A stretch of 64,000 nucleotides of DNA, from positions 18,894,877-18,958,876 of the forward strand of contig OZ020591.1 in the NCBI GenBank assembly GCA_963971535.1. Direction: 5' to 3'. Positions 11,188-23,036 of the stretch are shown here, in pieces; position 1 is the stretch's first letter, and each line of letters opens with the position of its first letter. The translations under genes and the position numbers were made by a program. The notes beneath the pieces are model-generated. The model saw only the letters and a list, made by a program, of their open reading frames with translations. It made no database searches and had not been told where the DNA came from. Origin of the DNA: Notolepis coatsorum (Eukaryota > Chordata > Actinopteri > Aulopiformes > Paralepididae).

Positions 11188-11557
11188 CAGGTGCAGCTCA
11201 ATAAATTAGAATATTGTGGAAAAGTCTATATATTTAGCTGTATTGATGCAGTCATTTGTGCAAAAGTAGCCCCAACCAAGTACTGAGTGAACATACATGA
11301 AGTTGAACATACTTTTCAGAAGGCTGACATTTCTATATAAAAAATAAAAATACATCAATTTATTTTATTTTATTGGTGATACAGAATTTTGGCCTTTCAT
11401 GAGCTGTAAGACATAATCATCAAATTCTAAACAAATAAAGGCTTGAAATCTTTCACTTTGTGTAATGAATCTATAATCTAAGAGAGTTTCGCTTTTTGAA
11501 TTGAATTACTGAAATAAAATAACTTCCACGATGTTCTCATTTATCGAGCTGCACCTG
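11188..11557. mobile_element. MITE with 12-bp+ inverted ends, copy 1
   Basis: The ends CAGGTGCAGCTCAATAAAT and the complement of tttatcgagctgcacctg form imperfect inverted repeats of ~34 bases. The interior is A/T-rich with no ORF. No clear target duplication is visible. The terminal style resembles Tc1/mariner-derived MITEs, but the superfamily is not proved. Confidence 0.65.
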
Positions 11558-11639
11558 TAAGCTACTTGTTTATCTAAGCTTGTTTTTTTGTAGTTTGAGT
11601 GCAGTATAGAGTGGTGTACAATATGCTCTGAACAAATAC

Positions 11640-11869
11640 ATCTTCACTACATCTGTACACTTAGTAAACTAACTGAGAGAACAGAGACATCTTCACTACA
11701 TCTGTACACATAGTAAACTAACTGAGAGAACAGAGACAGCTTCACTACATCTGTACACATGGTAAACTAACTGAGAGAACAGAGACATCTTCACTACATC
11801 TGTACACATAGTAAACTAACTGAGAGAACAGAGACATCTTCACTACATCTGTACACATAGTAAACTAAC
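11640..11869. repeat. minisatellite, 49-bp unit, left part (5 units)
   Basis: Unit: taaactaactgagagaacag, then agacatcttcactacatctg, then tacacatag. The array is interrupted by the DIRS element and resumes at 21087-21420 in the same phase. Confidence 0.93.
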
Positions 11870-12220
11870 GATAGGTTATGTATATAACCTAGTTATATTA
11901 GTATTGGCTGAGCGTCCCGCTCTGAGCCTTATGAGATACCCCTTATCTCCTATGATACCTATTGTATCCCAACGAACAACTAAATGCACCCACACCTGAA
12001 GGGGCCCCCGCCCCTATGGAGGCGTAGCCTATATAACCATGACTCTGGTCACCAAACACTCTTCCTCGCCAAATCTCGTTCCAGGAAAAGATCCCTCAAG
12101 AGGGAACTCAGGGCCGCGCAGAGCAGGACGCTCAGCCAATACTAATATAACTAGGTTATATACATAACCTATCGTTATATATCGTATTTGCTTATCGCGT
12201 CCCGCTCTGAGCCTTATGAG
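11870..12220 (-). repeat. DIRS 3' terminal repeat and internal complementary region, copy 1
   Basis: 11870-11920 (gataggttatgtatataacc ... gctgagcgtcc) is the inverted copy of ~12117-12173. 12173-12220 is complementary to the outermost 5' terminal repeat (21040-21086), and 11930-12068 is complementary to 20909-21040. This is the split arrangement by which DIRS elements hold complements of both termini near the 3' end, thought to template circle formation. The second copy is at 15538-15888. Confidence 0.82.
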
Positions 12221-12449
12221 ATATGGGTTAGAGCGGACGCGAGACCCGACAGATGTACCCCCTGAGGACCCGTAAGCCCACATCAAGGGGTGCGGGGAGC
12301 CCTGTCACCCCATCCTTCCTAATGAAGGGGGGGGCGCAGTCAACTCCACCTGAATGCGAACAAGAGGGAACTAGAACCCCTTGAACACACCGCACAGGCG
12401 GAACCACGTGTGACTCAACACACTGTGGCCCATACCCATACACTCCTGC

Positions 12450-13400
12450 TACCCTTCCAAAGGACGGGAAGCAGGAAGGCCACAGACCCCAGAACCGCCT
12501 GGGAGACAGAACCCCCGGTCATGTCCATGAGGTAAAACCTTACAAAGGGGCCCGGGGAGGACCATGAAGCTGCAGCACAGATGTCCTCCACCGAGGCCCC
12601 ACCCAGGAGAGCGGCAGAGGCAGCCACCCCACGATTGGAGTGCGCCCTGACGCCCCCAGGGGGATCCTGCCCAGCCAACGTGTAGCAGAGGGCAATGCCC
12701 TCGCACAACCAATGGGACAGGCGCTGTTCGATAGTGCCTTACCGGCATGAGAACCACCGTGACAGACAAAAAGCTGAACGGTGACCCCGAGGTCCTGAGT
12801 ACGGCTGAGGCAATTCCCAAAGCACGGACCGGACATGACGGGTGAAGGCCCGCATCTAACTCACCACCTTGAGGAGGCGGATGAAACGCCTGAACCACAA
12901 TATCCCTGGAGCGGAAGAACTCCGGATATTTACAGGCACGAAGGCAGGATTAGGCCGCAGAGTGGCACCGCAATCGGAACGAAAGACAGGCACTCTGGGC
13001 GTACCGAGAGAGCACAAAGCACACCCACGCGTCAGCGGAGGTGACGGCCAGCAAGAACGCGGTCTTGAACGACAGCTGTTCCAACGGCGCCTGCTCGAGC
13101 GGCTCAAACAGGGCCAAGGACAACCGACCGAGGACCAGTTGAAGATCCCAAGTCGGAGCCCAGGAGCGTTGCACCGGCTTAACGCGTCGAGCGCCAAGCA
13201 GGAACGCTTCACAAGAGGGTGGCTGAACAAGACATCCCCTCAAACCCCTCATGATAGGAGGATATAGCTGCTGCATATACCCTCACCGTCGAAGCCGACA
13301 GTCTATCAAGGAGAGACTGGAGGTAACTAAGGACAGCATCCAGGGGGCAGGAGACTGAGTCCCGGCCCCCCGCCTTACACCACACTTGGAACATACGTCA
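12450..13400 (-). pseudogene. DIRS tyrosine-recombinase region, copy 1
   Basis: Minus-strand text such as LLDRLSASTVRVYAAAISSY (core-binding domain start) and, further on, a catalytic-domain style segment with SNRGVAASAALLGGASVEDI is typical of DIRS recombinases, which replace the integrase of other retroelements. Broken fossil. Confidence 0.8.
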
Positions 13401-13559
13401 TCTGCCCGCGTAAGCGTGACAGTGGAGGGAGCATGCGCATTCCGGATGGTAACACCATCAGGATCAAGAACCTGTGCCCCTCAACGTACCCGTCCCAACA
13501 ACTGACCTAACAGATGTATGGGGAAGAATCCCTGGCGGCACGGCATCGGTCCCAGACCT

Positions 13560-14586
13560 GCCTGGCTATGTCCAGACGTAATCCTCACCCGTCAGGATGA
13601 GGACCGCCCGCGACAGTACACCTGCACCCACATTCTCCCTGCCGGGGATGTGGGGAGCCCTCAGGCTGCGCAGATGGAGGACGCCCATAGCCAGCCGCCC
13701 GCCGCCTGGTGCAGACAGGGGGAGCGTACTCCTCCCTGTCTGTCGATACACGACACTGACGTCGTATCGTCCGTCCTGATCAACACCATTTGTGGACCAG
13801 AAGGACCGCTTTCAACACCAACACATTGAACGTAGCGCAGACCGGGCAGCATGGTTTGCCAGCTGCCCCCTACTGCGTTGGCCCGACGCGTCACCAGCGA
13901 GGGAGGCGTCGGTGAAAACGCGACATGAGACAGCGCCGTAACCGTCCTAGGACGGAACCTCCCGAGCGTGTTGACAACACGCTCTGAGAGGGATGCCCAT
14001 AGCCCACCAACTGTTGACTGGGAAGAGGAGTACTCTACATCCAGTCTACAGCAACCCCAGGCTGGTAGAGACCTGCCTGGTACGAGACCTGACGATCCAC
14101 CTTGACTGCGAAGGACCAGAACGTCATCAGGGCAGAACACTCCGTAACCCCTGACGACGCAGAGGCCCCAGTGCGGCCTCCGCGCACTTGGTGAAGATGC
14201 GGGGAGCCAGAGAAAACCGAACGGCAGCCTCTGGTACTCATACGCTAACCCTGCAAAGGAAGCGTAGGTAAGCCCTAGGATGGAAGATCGGAGATGCACA
14301 TACGCATCCTACAGGTCTATGGAGGAGAACCAGACCCCCACCTGACAGTGTTCAACAGGTAGGAGACGATCCAAAAAATGCTGAACCTTCCCATGGGACA
14401 GGTCCAGCCTGGGTCTTACACCCCTCCCTCCCGACTTCTCAGGCAGAGAACACCGGGAGGAGAACGCCACGACGATGGCTTGCTTCGTCCACAGAGATTG
14501 GATCTCGTTAACCAGAGCTGTCACTGCTGGAGACCCTGACAATAGGGTCTGTACCAAACCTGAAAACGGGTGGGGTTGTGTAAACA
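13560..14586 (-). pseudogene. DIRS reverse transcriptase/RNase H region, copy 1
   Basis: Minus-strand text includes a fingers-domain segment (LVNEIQSLWTKQAIVV), an AYEYQRLPFGF motif, and towards the 3' side HIPGRENVGAGVLSR, the signature of RNase H in DIRS elements. Broken fossil, cut by the tandem-duplication junction at 14586. Confidence 0.85.
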
Positions 14587-14595
14587 GAATTAAAC
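14587..14595. other. duplication junction with 9-base filler
   Basis: Between unit 1 (ending ..gtgtaaaca) and unit 2 (starting agaatttaaaaag) lie nine bases, gaattaaac, which repeat bases just around the join (acagaatt / acagaattt). Such templated filler is typical of end-joining or replication-slippage repair. Confidence 0.8.
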
Positions 14596-14904
14596 AGAAT
14601 TTAAAAAGTTATAGCCCTGCAAAGAAGGGGACTTTCTCCATAGACAAATAGCGCTGGCAATCTATGGTATATCATGAATTTAACCTTAGGCAACCAAAGT
14701 GTTAAGCCGTTCAAATAATAAATGTATATAAAACATAAAGCTTTTTTTTTAATAAAAAAAAGTATACTTTTTTTTTGGTGCGGGTAGGATCGGTATCGGC
14801 CGATACTCAAGGCTGTGATATCGGTATCGGACATGAAAAAGTGGTATCGTGCCATCCCTACTTGCACTACACCATCTGACCCTTGAGTAATATTACCATG
14901 ACAT

Positions 14905-15274
14905 CAGGTGCAGCTCAATAAATTAGAATATTGTGGAAAAGTCTATATATTTAGCTGTATTGATGCAGTCATTTGTGCAAAAGTAGCCCCAACCAAGTAC
15001 TGAGTGAACATACATGAAGTTGAACATACTTTTCAGAAGGCTGACATTTCTATATAAAAAATAAAAATACATCAATTTATTTTATTTTATTGGTGATACA
15101 GAATTTTGGCCTTTCATGAGCTGTAAGACATAATCATCAAATTCTAAACAAATAAAGGCTTGAAATCTTTCACTTTGTGTAATGAATCTATAATCTAAGA
15201 GAGTTTCGCTTTTTGAATTGAATTACTGAAATAAAATAACTTCCACGATGTTCTCATTTATCGAGCTGCACCTG
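14905..15274. mobile_element. MITE, copy 2 (duplicate of 11188-11557)
   Basis: Same sequence as 11188-11557, carried by the tandem duplication and not by a separate insertion. Confidence 0.75.
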
Positions 15275-15356
15275 TAAGCTACTTGTTTATCTAAGCTTGT
15301 TTTTTTGTAGTTTGAGTGCAGTATAGAGTGGTGTACAATATGCTCTGAACAAATAC

Positions 15357-15537
15357 ATCTTCACTACATCTGTACACTTAGTAAACTAACTGAGAGAACA
15401 GAGACAGCTTCACTACATCTGTACACATGGTAAACTAACTGAGAGAACAGAGACATCTTCACTACATCTGTACACATAGTAAACTAACTGAGAGAACAGA
15501 GACATCTTCACTACATCTGTACACATAGTAAACTAAC
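15357..15537. repeat. minisatellite, 49-bp unit, duplicated part (4 units)
   Basis: Same unit as 11640-11869, one unit shorter. This explains the 49-base change in offset between the two duplication copies. Confidence 0.93.
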
Positions 15538-18300
15538 GATAGGTTATGTATATAACCTAGTTATATTAGTATTGGCTGAGCGTCCCGCTCTGAGCCTTAT
15601 GAGATACCCCTTATCTCCTATGATACCTATTGTATCCCAACGAACAACTAAATGCACCCACACCTGAAGGGGCCCCCGCCCCTATGGAGGCGTAGCCTAT
15701 ATAACCATGACTCTGGTCACCAAACACTCTTCCTCGCCAAATCTCGTTCCAGGAAAAGATCCCTCAAGAGGGAACTCAGGGCCGCGCAGAGCAGGACGCT
15801 CAGCCAATACTAATATAACTAGGTTATATACATAACCTATCGTTATATATCGTATTTGCTTATCGCGTCCCGCTCTGAGCCTTATGAGATATGGGTTAGA
15901 GCGGACGCGAGACCCGACAGATGTACCCCCTGAGGACCCGTAAGCCCACATCAAGGGGTGCGGGGAGCCCTGTCACCCCATCCTTCCTAATGAAGGGGGG
16001 GGCGCAGTCAACTCCACCTGAATGCGAACAAGAGGGAACTAGAACCCCTTGAACACACCGCACAGGCGGAACCACGTGTGACTCAACACACTGTGGCCCA
16101 TACCCATACACTCCTGCTACCCTTCCAAAGGACGGGAAGCAGGAAGGCCACAGACCCCAGAACCGCCTGGGAGACAGAACCCCCGGTCATGTCCATGAGG
16201 TAAAACCTTACAAAGGGGCCCGGGGAGGACCATGAAGCTGCAGCACAGATGTCCTCCACCGAGGCCCCACCCAGGAGAGCGGCAGAGGCAGCCACCCCAC
16301 GATTGGAGTGCGCCCTGACGCCCCCAGGGGGATCCTGCCCAGCCAACGTGTAGCAGAGGGCAATGCCCTCGCACAACCAATGGGACAGGCGCTGTTCGAT
16401 AGTGCCTTACCGGCATGAGAACCACCGTGACAGACAAAAAGCTGAACGGTGACCCCGAGGTCCTGAGTACGGCTGAGGCAATTCCCAAAGCACGGACCGG
16501 ACATGACGGGTGAAGGCCCGCATCTAACTCACCACCTTGAGGAGGCGGATGAAACGCCTGAACCACAATATCCCTGGAGCGGAAGAACTCCGGATATTTA
16601 CAGGCACGAAGGCAGGATTAGGCCGCAGAGTGGCACCGCAATCGGAACGAAAGACAGGCACTCTGGGCGTACCGAGAGAGCACAAAGCACACCCACGCGT
16701 CAGCGGAGGTGACGGCCAGCAAGAACGCGGTCTTGAACGACAGCTGTTCCAACGGCGCCTGCTCGAGCGGCTCAAACAGGGCCAAGGACAACCGACCGAG
16801 GACCAGTTGAAGATCCCAAGTCGGACCCCAGGAGCGTTGCACCGGCTTAACGCGCCGAGCGCCAAGCAGGAACGCTTCACAAGAGGGTGGCTGAACAAGA
16901 CATCCCCTCAAACCCCTCATGATAGGAGGATATAGCTGCTGCATATACCCTCACCGTCGAAGCCGACAGTCTATCAAGGAGAGACTGGAGGTAACTAAGG
17001 ACAGCATCCAGGGGGCAGGAGACTGAGTCCCGGCCCCCCGCCTTACACCACACTTGGAACATACGTCATCTGCCCGCGTAAGCGTGACAGTGGAGGGAGC
17101 ATGCGCATTCCGGATGGTAACACCATCAGGATCAAGAACCTGTGCCCCTCAACGTACCCGTCCCAACAACTGACCTAACAGATGTATGGGGAAGAATCCC
17201 TGGCGGCACGGCATCGGTCCCAGACCTGCCTGGCTATGTCCAGACGTAATCCTCACCCGTCAGGATGAGGACCGCCCCGCGACAGTACACCTGCACCCAC
17301 ATTCTCCCTGCCGGGGATGTGGGGAGCCCTCAGGCCGCGCAGATGGAGGACGCCCATAGCCAGCCGCCCGCCGCCTGGTGCAGACAGGGGGAGCGTACTC
17401 CTCCCTGTCTGTCGATACACGACACTGACGTCGTATCGTCCGTCCTGATCAACACCATTTGTGGACCAGAAGGACCGCTTTCAACACCAACACATTGAAC
17501 GTAGCGCAGACCGGGCAGCATGGTTTGCCAGCTGCCCCCTACTGCGTTGGCCCGACGCGTCACCAGCGAGGGAGGCGTCGGTGAAAACGCGACATGAGAC
17601 AGCGCCGTAACCGTCCTAGGACGGAACCTCCCGAGCGTGTTGACAACACGCTCTGAGAGGGATGCCCATAGCCCACCAACTGTTGACTGGGAAGAGGAGT
17701 ACTCTACATCCAGTCTACAGCAACCCCAGGCTGGTAGAGACCTGCCTGGTACGAGACCTGACGATCCACCTTGACTGCGAAGGACCAGAACGTCATCAGG
17801 GCAGAACACTCCGTAACCCCTGACGACGCAGAGGCCCCAGTGCGGCCTCCACGCACTTGGTGAAGATGCGGGGAGCCAGAGAAAACCGAACGGCAGCCTC
17901 TGGTACTCATACGCTAACCCTGCAAAGGAAGCGTAGGTAAGCCCTAGGATGGAAGATCGGAGATGCACATACGCATCCTACAGGTCTATGGAGGAGAACC
18001 AGACCCCCACCTGACAGTGTTCAACAGGTAGGAGACGATCCAAAAAATGCTGAACCTTCCCATGGGACAGGTCCAGCCTGGGTCTTACACCCCTCCCTCC
18101 CGACTTCTCAGGCAGAGAACACCGGGAGGAGAACGCCACGACGATGGCTTGCTTCGTCCACAGAGATTGGATCTCGTTAACCAGAGCTGTCACTGCTGGA
18201 GACCCTGACAATAGGGTCTGTACCAAACCTGAAAACGGGTGGGGTTGTGTAAACACAAGTCCCCGCCTCAGCGTTCTCTCCATCCACCTCGACATATGGT
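15538..18300 (-). mobile_element. DIRS 3' half, copy 2, continuing into the single-copy part
   Basis: Repeats the terminal/complementary region (15538-15888), the recombinase region (16118-17070) and the reverse-transcriptase region (17230-18255), then continues past the duplicated part. Broken fossil. Confidence 0.88.
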
Positions 18301-20908
18301 ACTGCCGTAGTCATATGTGATGACACTCCCAACGCACCCGCCGTCATGTGGCGCAGGTCCGCCAGGAACTGTAGATAGTTGGCCCGGTCCCCCCACTGTG
18401 CGTAGCCAACCCTGGAACCGTGCGAGCAGCGCGTTCCGTGTCGGGACATCTGACCCTGACACCACCCACGAGGCAATCGCACCCAAGGGGGGACCCCGAC
18501 AGAAAGGGCCGGTTTGATACGGGGGGCTTCCGATGAAAAAAGCCCCCCCACTGAACACCCCTCCAGAACATGCTGAGGAGTTGTTCTGCAGCCGGACATG
18601 CAAGGTGTAAGGGTTCCTACACACCGTAGCCCTGCAGTGATATTACTACCACCCCAAATCACGCGTGCCTGCGACCACTGCCAATATTTCAGGAGTGGGA
18701 GGCACCATCATGATACCTGGCCTGGCGAAGGCGAGGCCGGGGAAGCCCGCACTGTGTGCCTCAAAAGGTTTCGAGCCCCCCTGCTGACAACACTTAAGTT
18801 GACAGACGTAACACCAGGCTCAACCAACACAGCTTATGGTGTGGGAGCCGCTTGACAGCACAACATTCTCACGGACAGACCCAGGCTCAGCCATCAACTG
18901 GGTGTCAGCCCCTGTCCCCATGAGAAGCGAAAGGGGGGGCCGCCCGCGCTTCAACGAAGGCACGCGGCCCGCAGCCAAAGGAAACAATCAGAGCCCACTT
19001 TTTCCGCTGGTGTTGGGGAAGGGAGTGATCGGAGAGCGGGCTGCTCGCGGCAGGACGGTGGCGGCTTGTTTGTTCAAGCCGAACCCATCCTACATGGCCG
19101 ATCCCTCGGCCGCCAAGGCTGTCGGCCTTGTGGACACCTGTCGAATCAACGCCCAGGATACCTCCGGCGGGGGAAAACATGGCCGCCTGTCGAGGGCCTC
19201 GTCATCGCCGCTGACGAGGCCGTGCTCTCTCTTCTTCTGGCTGCGCGGTGTGAGGCGGTGTAGGGCCTAAGACAATACCGCCCGCGCTCCAGCAGAAGAC
19301 CAAAATCCCCTGCGGAGAGGGGAACCCTGAGCGGTTATAGCTTGCGGCTGGGTCAAAGCTAATAACGTCAACAACCTCGCACGATGTGTCGACGTCGGCT
19401 GGCCCTCAAGGTCCCGCCACCAGACACAATTTTTTTTTAATAGAAAAAAACAGCAATTCGAACACCGTTCTAATCGCTGCCAATTCCATACCGTGGCGGT
19501 ACAGGCTTTAACAGCCCACCAGCCACTCGCCAGGCCGACCCACCCATGGCGTCGGCCGGGCGGGGCACTGTTTCAATATGTCAACAACAAAGGACTGATG
19601 TTAACACGGAGCACCAGTGGTGGTTGCAAACAGCAACCTCCACTGTGGTGTGCACCATGAAAGGGTTAAATGAATAAAAGAACTAAACCACAAAATACTG
19701 TAGAATGAGCAAACCCATATACACAACGTTAAGGGGAGGCGGACCAGAGCGAACTAGTCCCGCCTTCATTCAAAATATTCACAACAGCACACCAGCCCTA
19801 GCTTAGCCCATTTACCAAAAAAGGTAAACAAAGCCCCCCCGCACTACTCCCCCAGTATACCGATTGACCGTCAGTATGAATGGTTGAGAGGAGAGAAAGC
19901 TGTAGCAAAGACGGACCTTCTCATAGCAGAGTGACAGAACGAAACAATAGCCCACTACACAGGGCCGCCTCAGGGGGTGGGGGGCCTCGCGTTTAAATCT
20001 CGCACAGGGCCTCACAGTTCTCCCAGACGGCCCTGCCCCTATACTACTACAGCCTAGCGTGAGGCGATGTGGGACCCAGATCAATAACCGCCTGCGCACA
20101 GACACGCAACATGTTTACCATGTCGGCTGGACCCATAGCCCCACTACCCGACGCCAATGTGGATAGGAACTAGCCAGCTGAGCCATAACCCGCCGTTAAG
20201 TCCCATCCTGCAGTAATATAGCTCTACTGCTACACCGCCGAGCTCACGCATCGGCCCCAGATGGGGACACCGTTCCATAGACCCCACCGGAACACAAGGT
20301 AACATACCTGGCTAGGGTACCTAGCCACGGCCTACCCTGTTGTCAACCCATTTACCCGAAAAAAAGGTAAATAGGACTCAGCAAAAAAACCCACAACAGC
20401 TACCGACTGACCTTCATTGATGAACCGGGCATCTCACCGCGGAGACATTAGAACAGCGCAGCAGTTAGTATGTAGCAGTAGTGGTAGCATGTGGCATTAG
20501 CGATAGCATGTAGCATAGCATTAGATGTTTAGCAGCACGCCCAAGACAGTTTGGAAACCGTTCACTGCAGTGAACGTTCACCAAACCATCCTGCCCCCGG
20601 CGCCAACACACAATATGGTTGTGTAACAAAACAAACCAGCATTACTAACACTAATACCCATGCCTGAAGACACAGGGCCTACCTGGGTACAAGCTGGCCC
20701 GACAGCCAATCTTGTACAGCTGAACCTTGGTCTGCTGTCATCAGACGAGGAACATCAACATAGGCCCGTCGTGTCGCTGAAAACATGCTTCGAAGATGCC
20801 AGGGGCCAGCAACCTCCGATAAGCTTTCAACATTATGAATCTTCTCTGATCTTTTCATCCTGCTAGTTACGTATGGTGCACGCAGCCGATACGATGGAAC
20901 GAAAATAG
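18301..20908 (-). mobile_element. DIRS 5' (gag-side) region, eroded
   Basis: G/C-rich sequence continuous with the DIRS reverse-transcriptase region and ending in the 5' terminal repeat. No convincing gag protein is seen; only short open frames in conflicting phases. Called part of the DIRS element by position. Confidence 0.6.
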
Positions 20909-21086
20909 AGGAAGAGTGTTTGGTGACCAGAGTCATGGTTATATAGGCTACGCCTCCATAGGGGCGGGGGCCCCTTCAGGTGTGGGTGCATTTAGTTGTT
21001 CGTTGGGATACAATAGGTATCATAGGAGATAAGGGGTATCTCATAAGGCTCAGAGCAGGACGCGATAAGCAAATACGATATATAAC
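20909..21086 (-). repeat. DIRS 5' terminal inverted repeat
   Basis: Complement of 11930-12068 (ggtgaccagagtcatggtta, cgcctccataggggcggggg) and, at the outer edge, of 12173-12220 (gataagcaaatacgatatat). It ends at the boundary with the minisatellite. Confidence 0.85.
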
Positions 21087-21420
21087 TGAGAGAACAGAGA
21101 CATCTTCACTACATCTGTACACATAATAAACTAACTGAGAGAACAGAGACATCTTCACTACATCTGTACACATAGTGAACTAAATGAGAGAACAGAGACA
21201 TCTTCACTACATCTGTACACATAGTAAACTAACTGAGAGAACAGAGACATCTTCACTACATCTGTACACATAGTAAACTAACTGAGAGAACAGAGACATC
21301 TTCACTACATCTGTACACATAGTAAACTAACTGAGAGAACAGAGACATCTTCACTACATCTGTACACATAATAAAGTAACTGAGAGAACAGAGACATCTT
21401 CACTACATCTGTACACATAC
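21087..21420. repeat. minisatellite, 49-bp unit, right part (~7 units)
   Basis: Continuation of the array at 11640-11869 after the DIRS insertion; nearly identical units. Confidence 0.93.
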
Positions 21421-21717
21421 TGTCAAGTCTACGCTTGTCTGACTCTCTACCGGAATAACTCAGCTATAATGTCTTAAAGTCTCTCTCTCGCGCGACACTC
21501 CAACTCTCGTCATCGTTAGTATATCTCGTTACTATGGAAACGTCCCTCTCTCTCTCGTTACTAAGCGACGACGGCCGCTTGTCACCTCTGACCCAAAATG
21601 AACACTCTACACCTCTTGGAGTGACCTTGGCTTCCAAGCCCGGCTACTATCAACCACTCTGGCTCCCTGCCCAGACTCTTCTCTCGCTTGTCTGTCTCTT
21701 AACTCGTCTGATACACA
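21421..21717. other. no recognised gene or element
   Basis: About 0.3 kb with CT-rich patches and no coding signal; possibly unique host DNA between the minisatellite and hAT-2. Confidence 0.4.
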
Positions 21718-21967
21718 CTATAACATAGGGCTGGGCGATAAAACGATAACGATAATTATCACGATAAATTATTTCCTCGAAATAAACATGAAACCTGGTC
21801 GCACATTTTCGATATATCTATTTTCCATGCTTGGATATCATGCACACGCACTAACAACCAATCAGGAATAGAGCTACGTTACGTGATGACGCGCTCATGC
21901 ACCACAGCAGTCCATGTGCTACTGTTTTGTTTCGTTATCATTCTGAGGAGATTAGCTTAGTTAGGAA

Positions 21968-22420
21968 AATGAACGAAAATTCGAGCGACAGCGAAGGAGA
22001 CGACAACCCTACGGCCACCGCAAGCCTTAGCTCAAATGTAGAAGAAATTGTAAATAAGAAAGGTGTTTCAACGTCGGCAGTATGTATGGACACATTTTGG
22101 GTTTCTAAAGTCGGACAAGAATCGGAGCAGCGTTCGTTGCAAAATGTGTCGAAGACCGGTGCTAACCAAAACGGGTAACATGACAAACATGTTCCATCAC
22201 CTGAAACAGTATCACCCGCTAGAGTACACTGAATGCAAGCGAATTCAATCGGAAAGGAGTGGTGGCGTTAGCCGACAGCCAAGAACCAGTGAAGCTCGTG
22301 CTGCAACTGCAAGTACCTCCGTAGCACTGCGGTCAAGCCAGCCGTCTTTCACTTTTGCGTGGTCAAACCAGTCTTTTACAATCTTTTACGACAAAGAAAC
22401 ATTCAGACAGTGTTGGATCT
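21968..22420 (+). pseudogene. hAT-2 transposase N-terminus with BED zinc finger
   Basis: ATG at 21969 opens an acidic leader (MNENSSDSEGDDNPTATA). After one frame change near 22085 the next frame gives a BED finger: WTHFGFLKSDK, then VRCKMCRRPVLTKTGNMTNM and FHHLKQYHPLEY, with Cys-x2-Cys and the two His ligands in place. BED fingers bind transposon ends. The protein stops soon after (SSQPSFTFAW). It resembles ZBED1-like transposases and is a truncated transposon gene, not a host ZBED gene, since it lies between hAT ends. Confidence 0.8.
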
Positions 22421-23036
22421 AACAAAATGGATTTATATTATGGACACATTCATGGAGAATTCAAGCCGGGACCACAAAGTTTCTCAATGGGTTGGCTCGA
22501 CGGCTCTCCAACTTGTAGTGACGTTGAGTTCTACTTCGTTCTACCGCAGCAAAAAAGTTAAGTCTATTAATAGCCCGCCGGGCATAATAAGTTAATTAAT
22601 ATATAATTAATTATCGATATCGAGTGATATGAAAATAAATCGTGATAACTTTTTTGGCCATATCGCCAGGGCACAAAATTAGAGCCTGCCACCCGCCATT
22701 GGCGGGCAGATTTTAGGTTTGGCAAGTGAGACTGAGAGGTCTGTCCGCCATGTGGCGGGCAACGAAATAGTCATGTGAAAACCGATCGAAAAACATGATC
22801 CAATTCTTAGCGGAGTTCTCACTCGCTGACTTCTGAAGCACACAGACCTGCAGCGCACTGCTCCTCCTCCTCCTCCTGCCCCTTCCAAACCCGTGTAAAC
22901 ACAGAGGCTATTGCCTCGGGCAGTCTGCTGACTGCTCTAGTCTAGTGAGACCTCCGTGAGCTAACGTTAGCTACCGTTACAAAATGACCCAGTCAACTAT
23001 TCACTTTTAGTTTAATACATGAGGCATTGTCTAACG

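Larger units (their letters stand above)
10879..14586. repeat. tandem duplication, unit 1 (3.7 kb)
   Basis: Aligns with 14596-18255 at an offset of 3717, dropping to 3668 after one fewer 49-bp minisatellite unit in the second copy, plus one single-base length change. I noticed only a handful of substitutions in 3.7 kb. It includes the right end of the piggyBac-like element and of hAT-1, a MITE, a minisatellite and the 3' half of the DIRS element. The breakpoints do not coincide with any element end, so this is a segmental duplication and not transposition. Confidence 0.95.
14596..18255. repeat. tandem duplication, unit 2
   Basis: Second copy of 10879-14586; see that entry. It contains the hAT-1 right end (to about 14860), a MITE copy, a shorter minisatellite, the DIRS 3' terminal repeat, recombinase and reverse transcriptase. 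After 18255 the sequence runs on into the single-copy 5' part of the DIRS element. Confidence 0.95.
11870..21086 (-). mobile_element. DIRS-type (tyrosine-recombinase) retroelement, broken, with internal tandem duplication
   Basis: The minus strand carries, in order, a reverse transcriptase/RNase H region and a tyrosine-recombinase region, and the two ends are inverted repeats of each other, which is the DIRS plan. It sits in a minisatellite without an obvious target duplication, as expected for recombinase-mediated insertion. Removing the tandem duplication leaves about 5.5 kb, a normal DIRS length. It is a fossil with many interruptions (a dozen or more); the gag-side region is eroded. It predates the tandem duplication, which copied its 3' half. 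Confidence 0.88.

Noticed and set aside
12835-13267. Plus-strand open frames in the DIRS region (and their duplicates at 16503-16935)
   Set aside because: They are mirror frames of the G/C-rich minus-strand recombinase region.
18317-19270. Plus-strand frames of 66-144 codons in the DIRS 5' part
   Set aside because: Proline/glycine-rich composition with no motif; explained by high G/C content.
22679-22888. Minus-strand 69-codon frame with GGGG
   Set aside because: Lies inside a hAT element in low-complexity sequence; no similarity.
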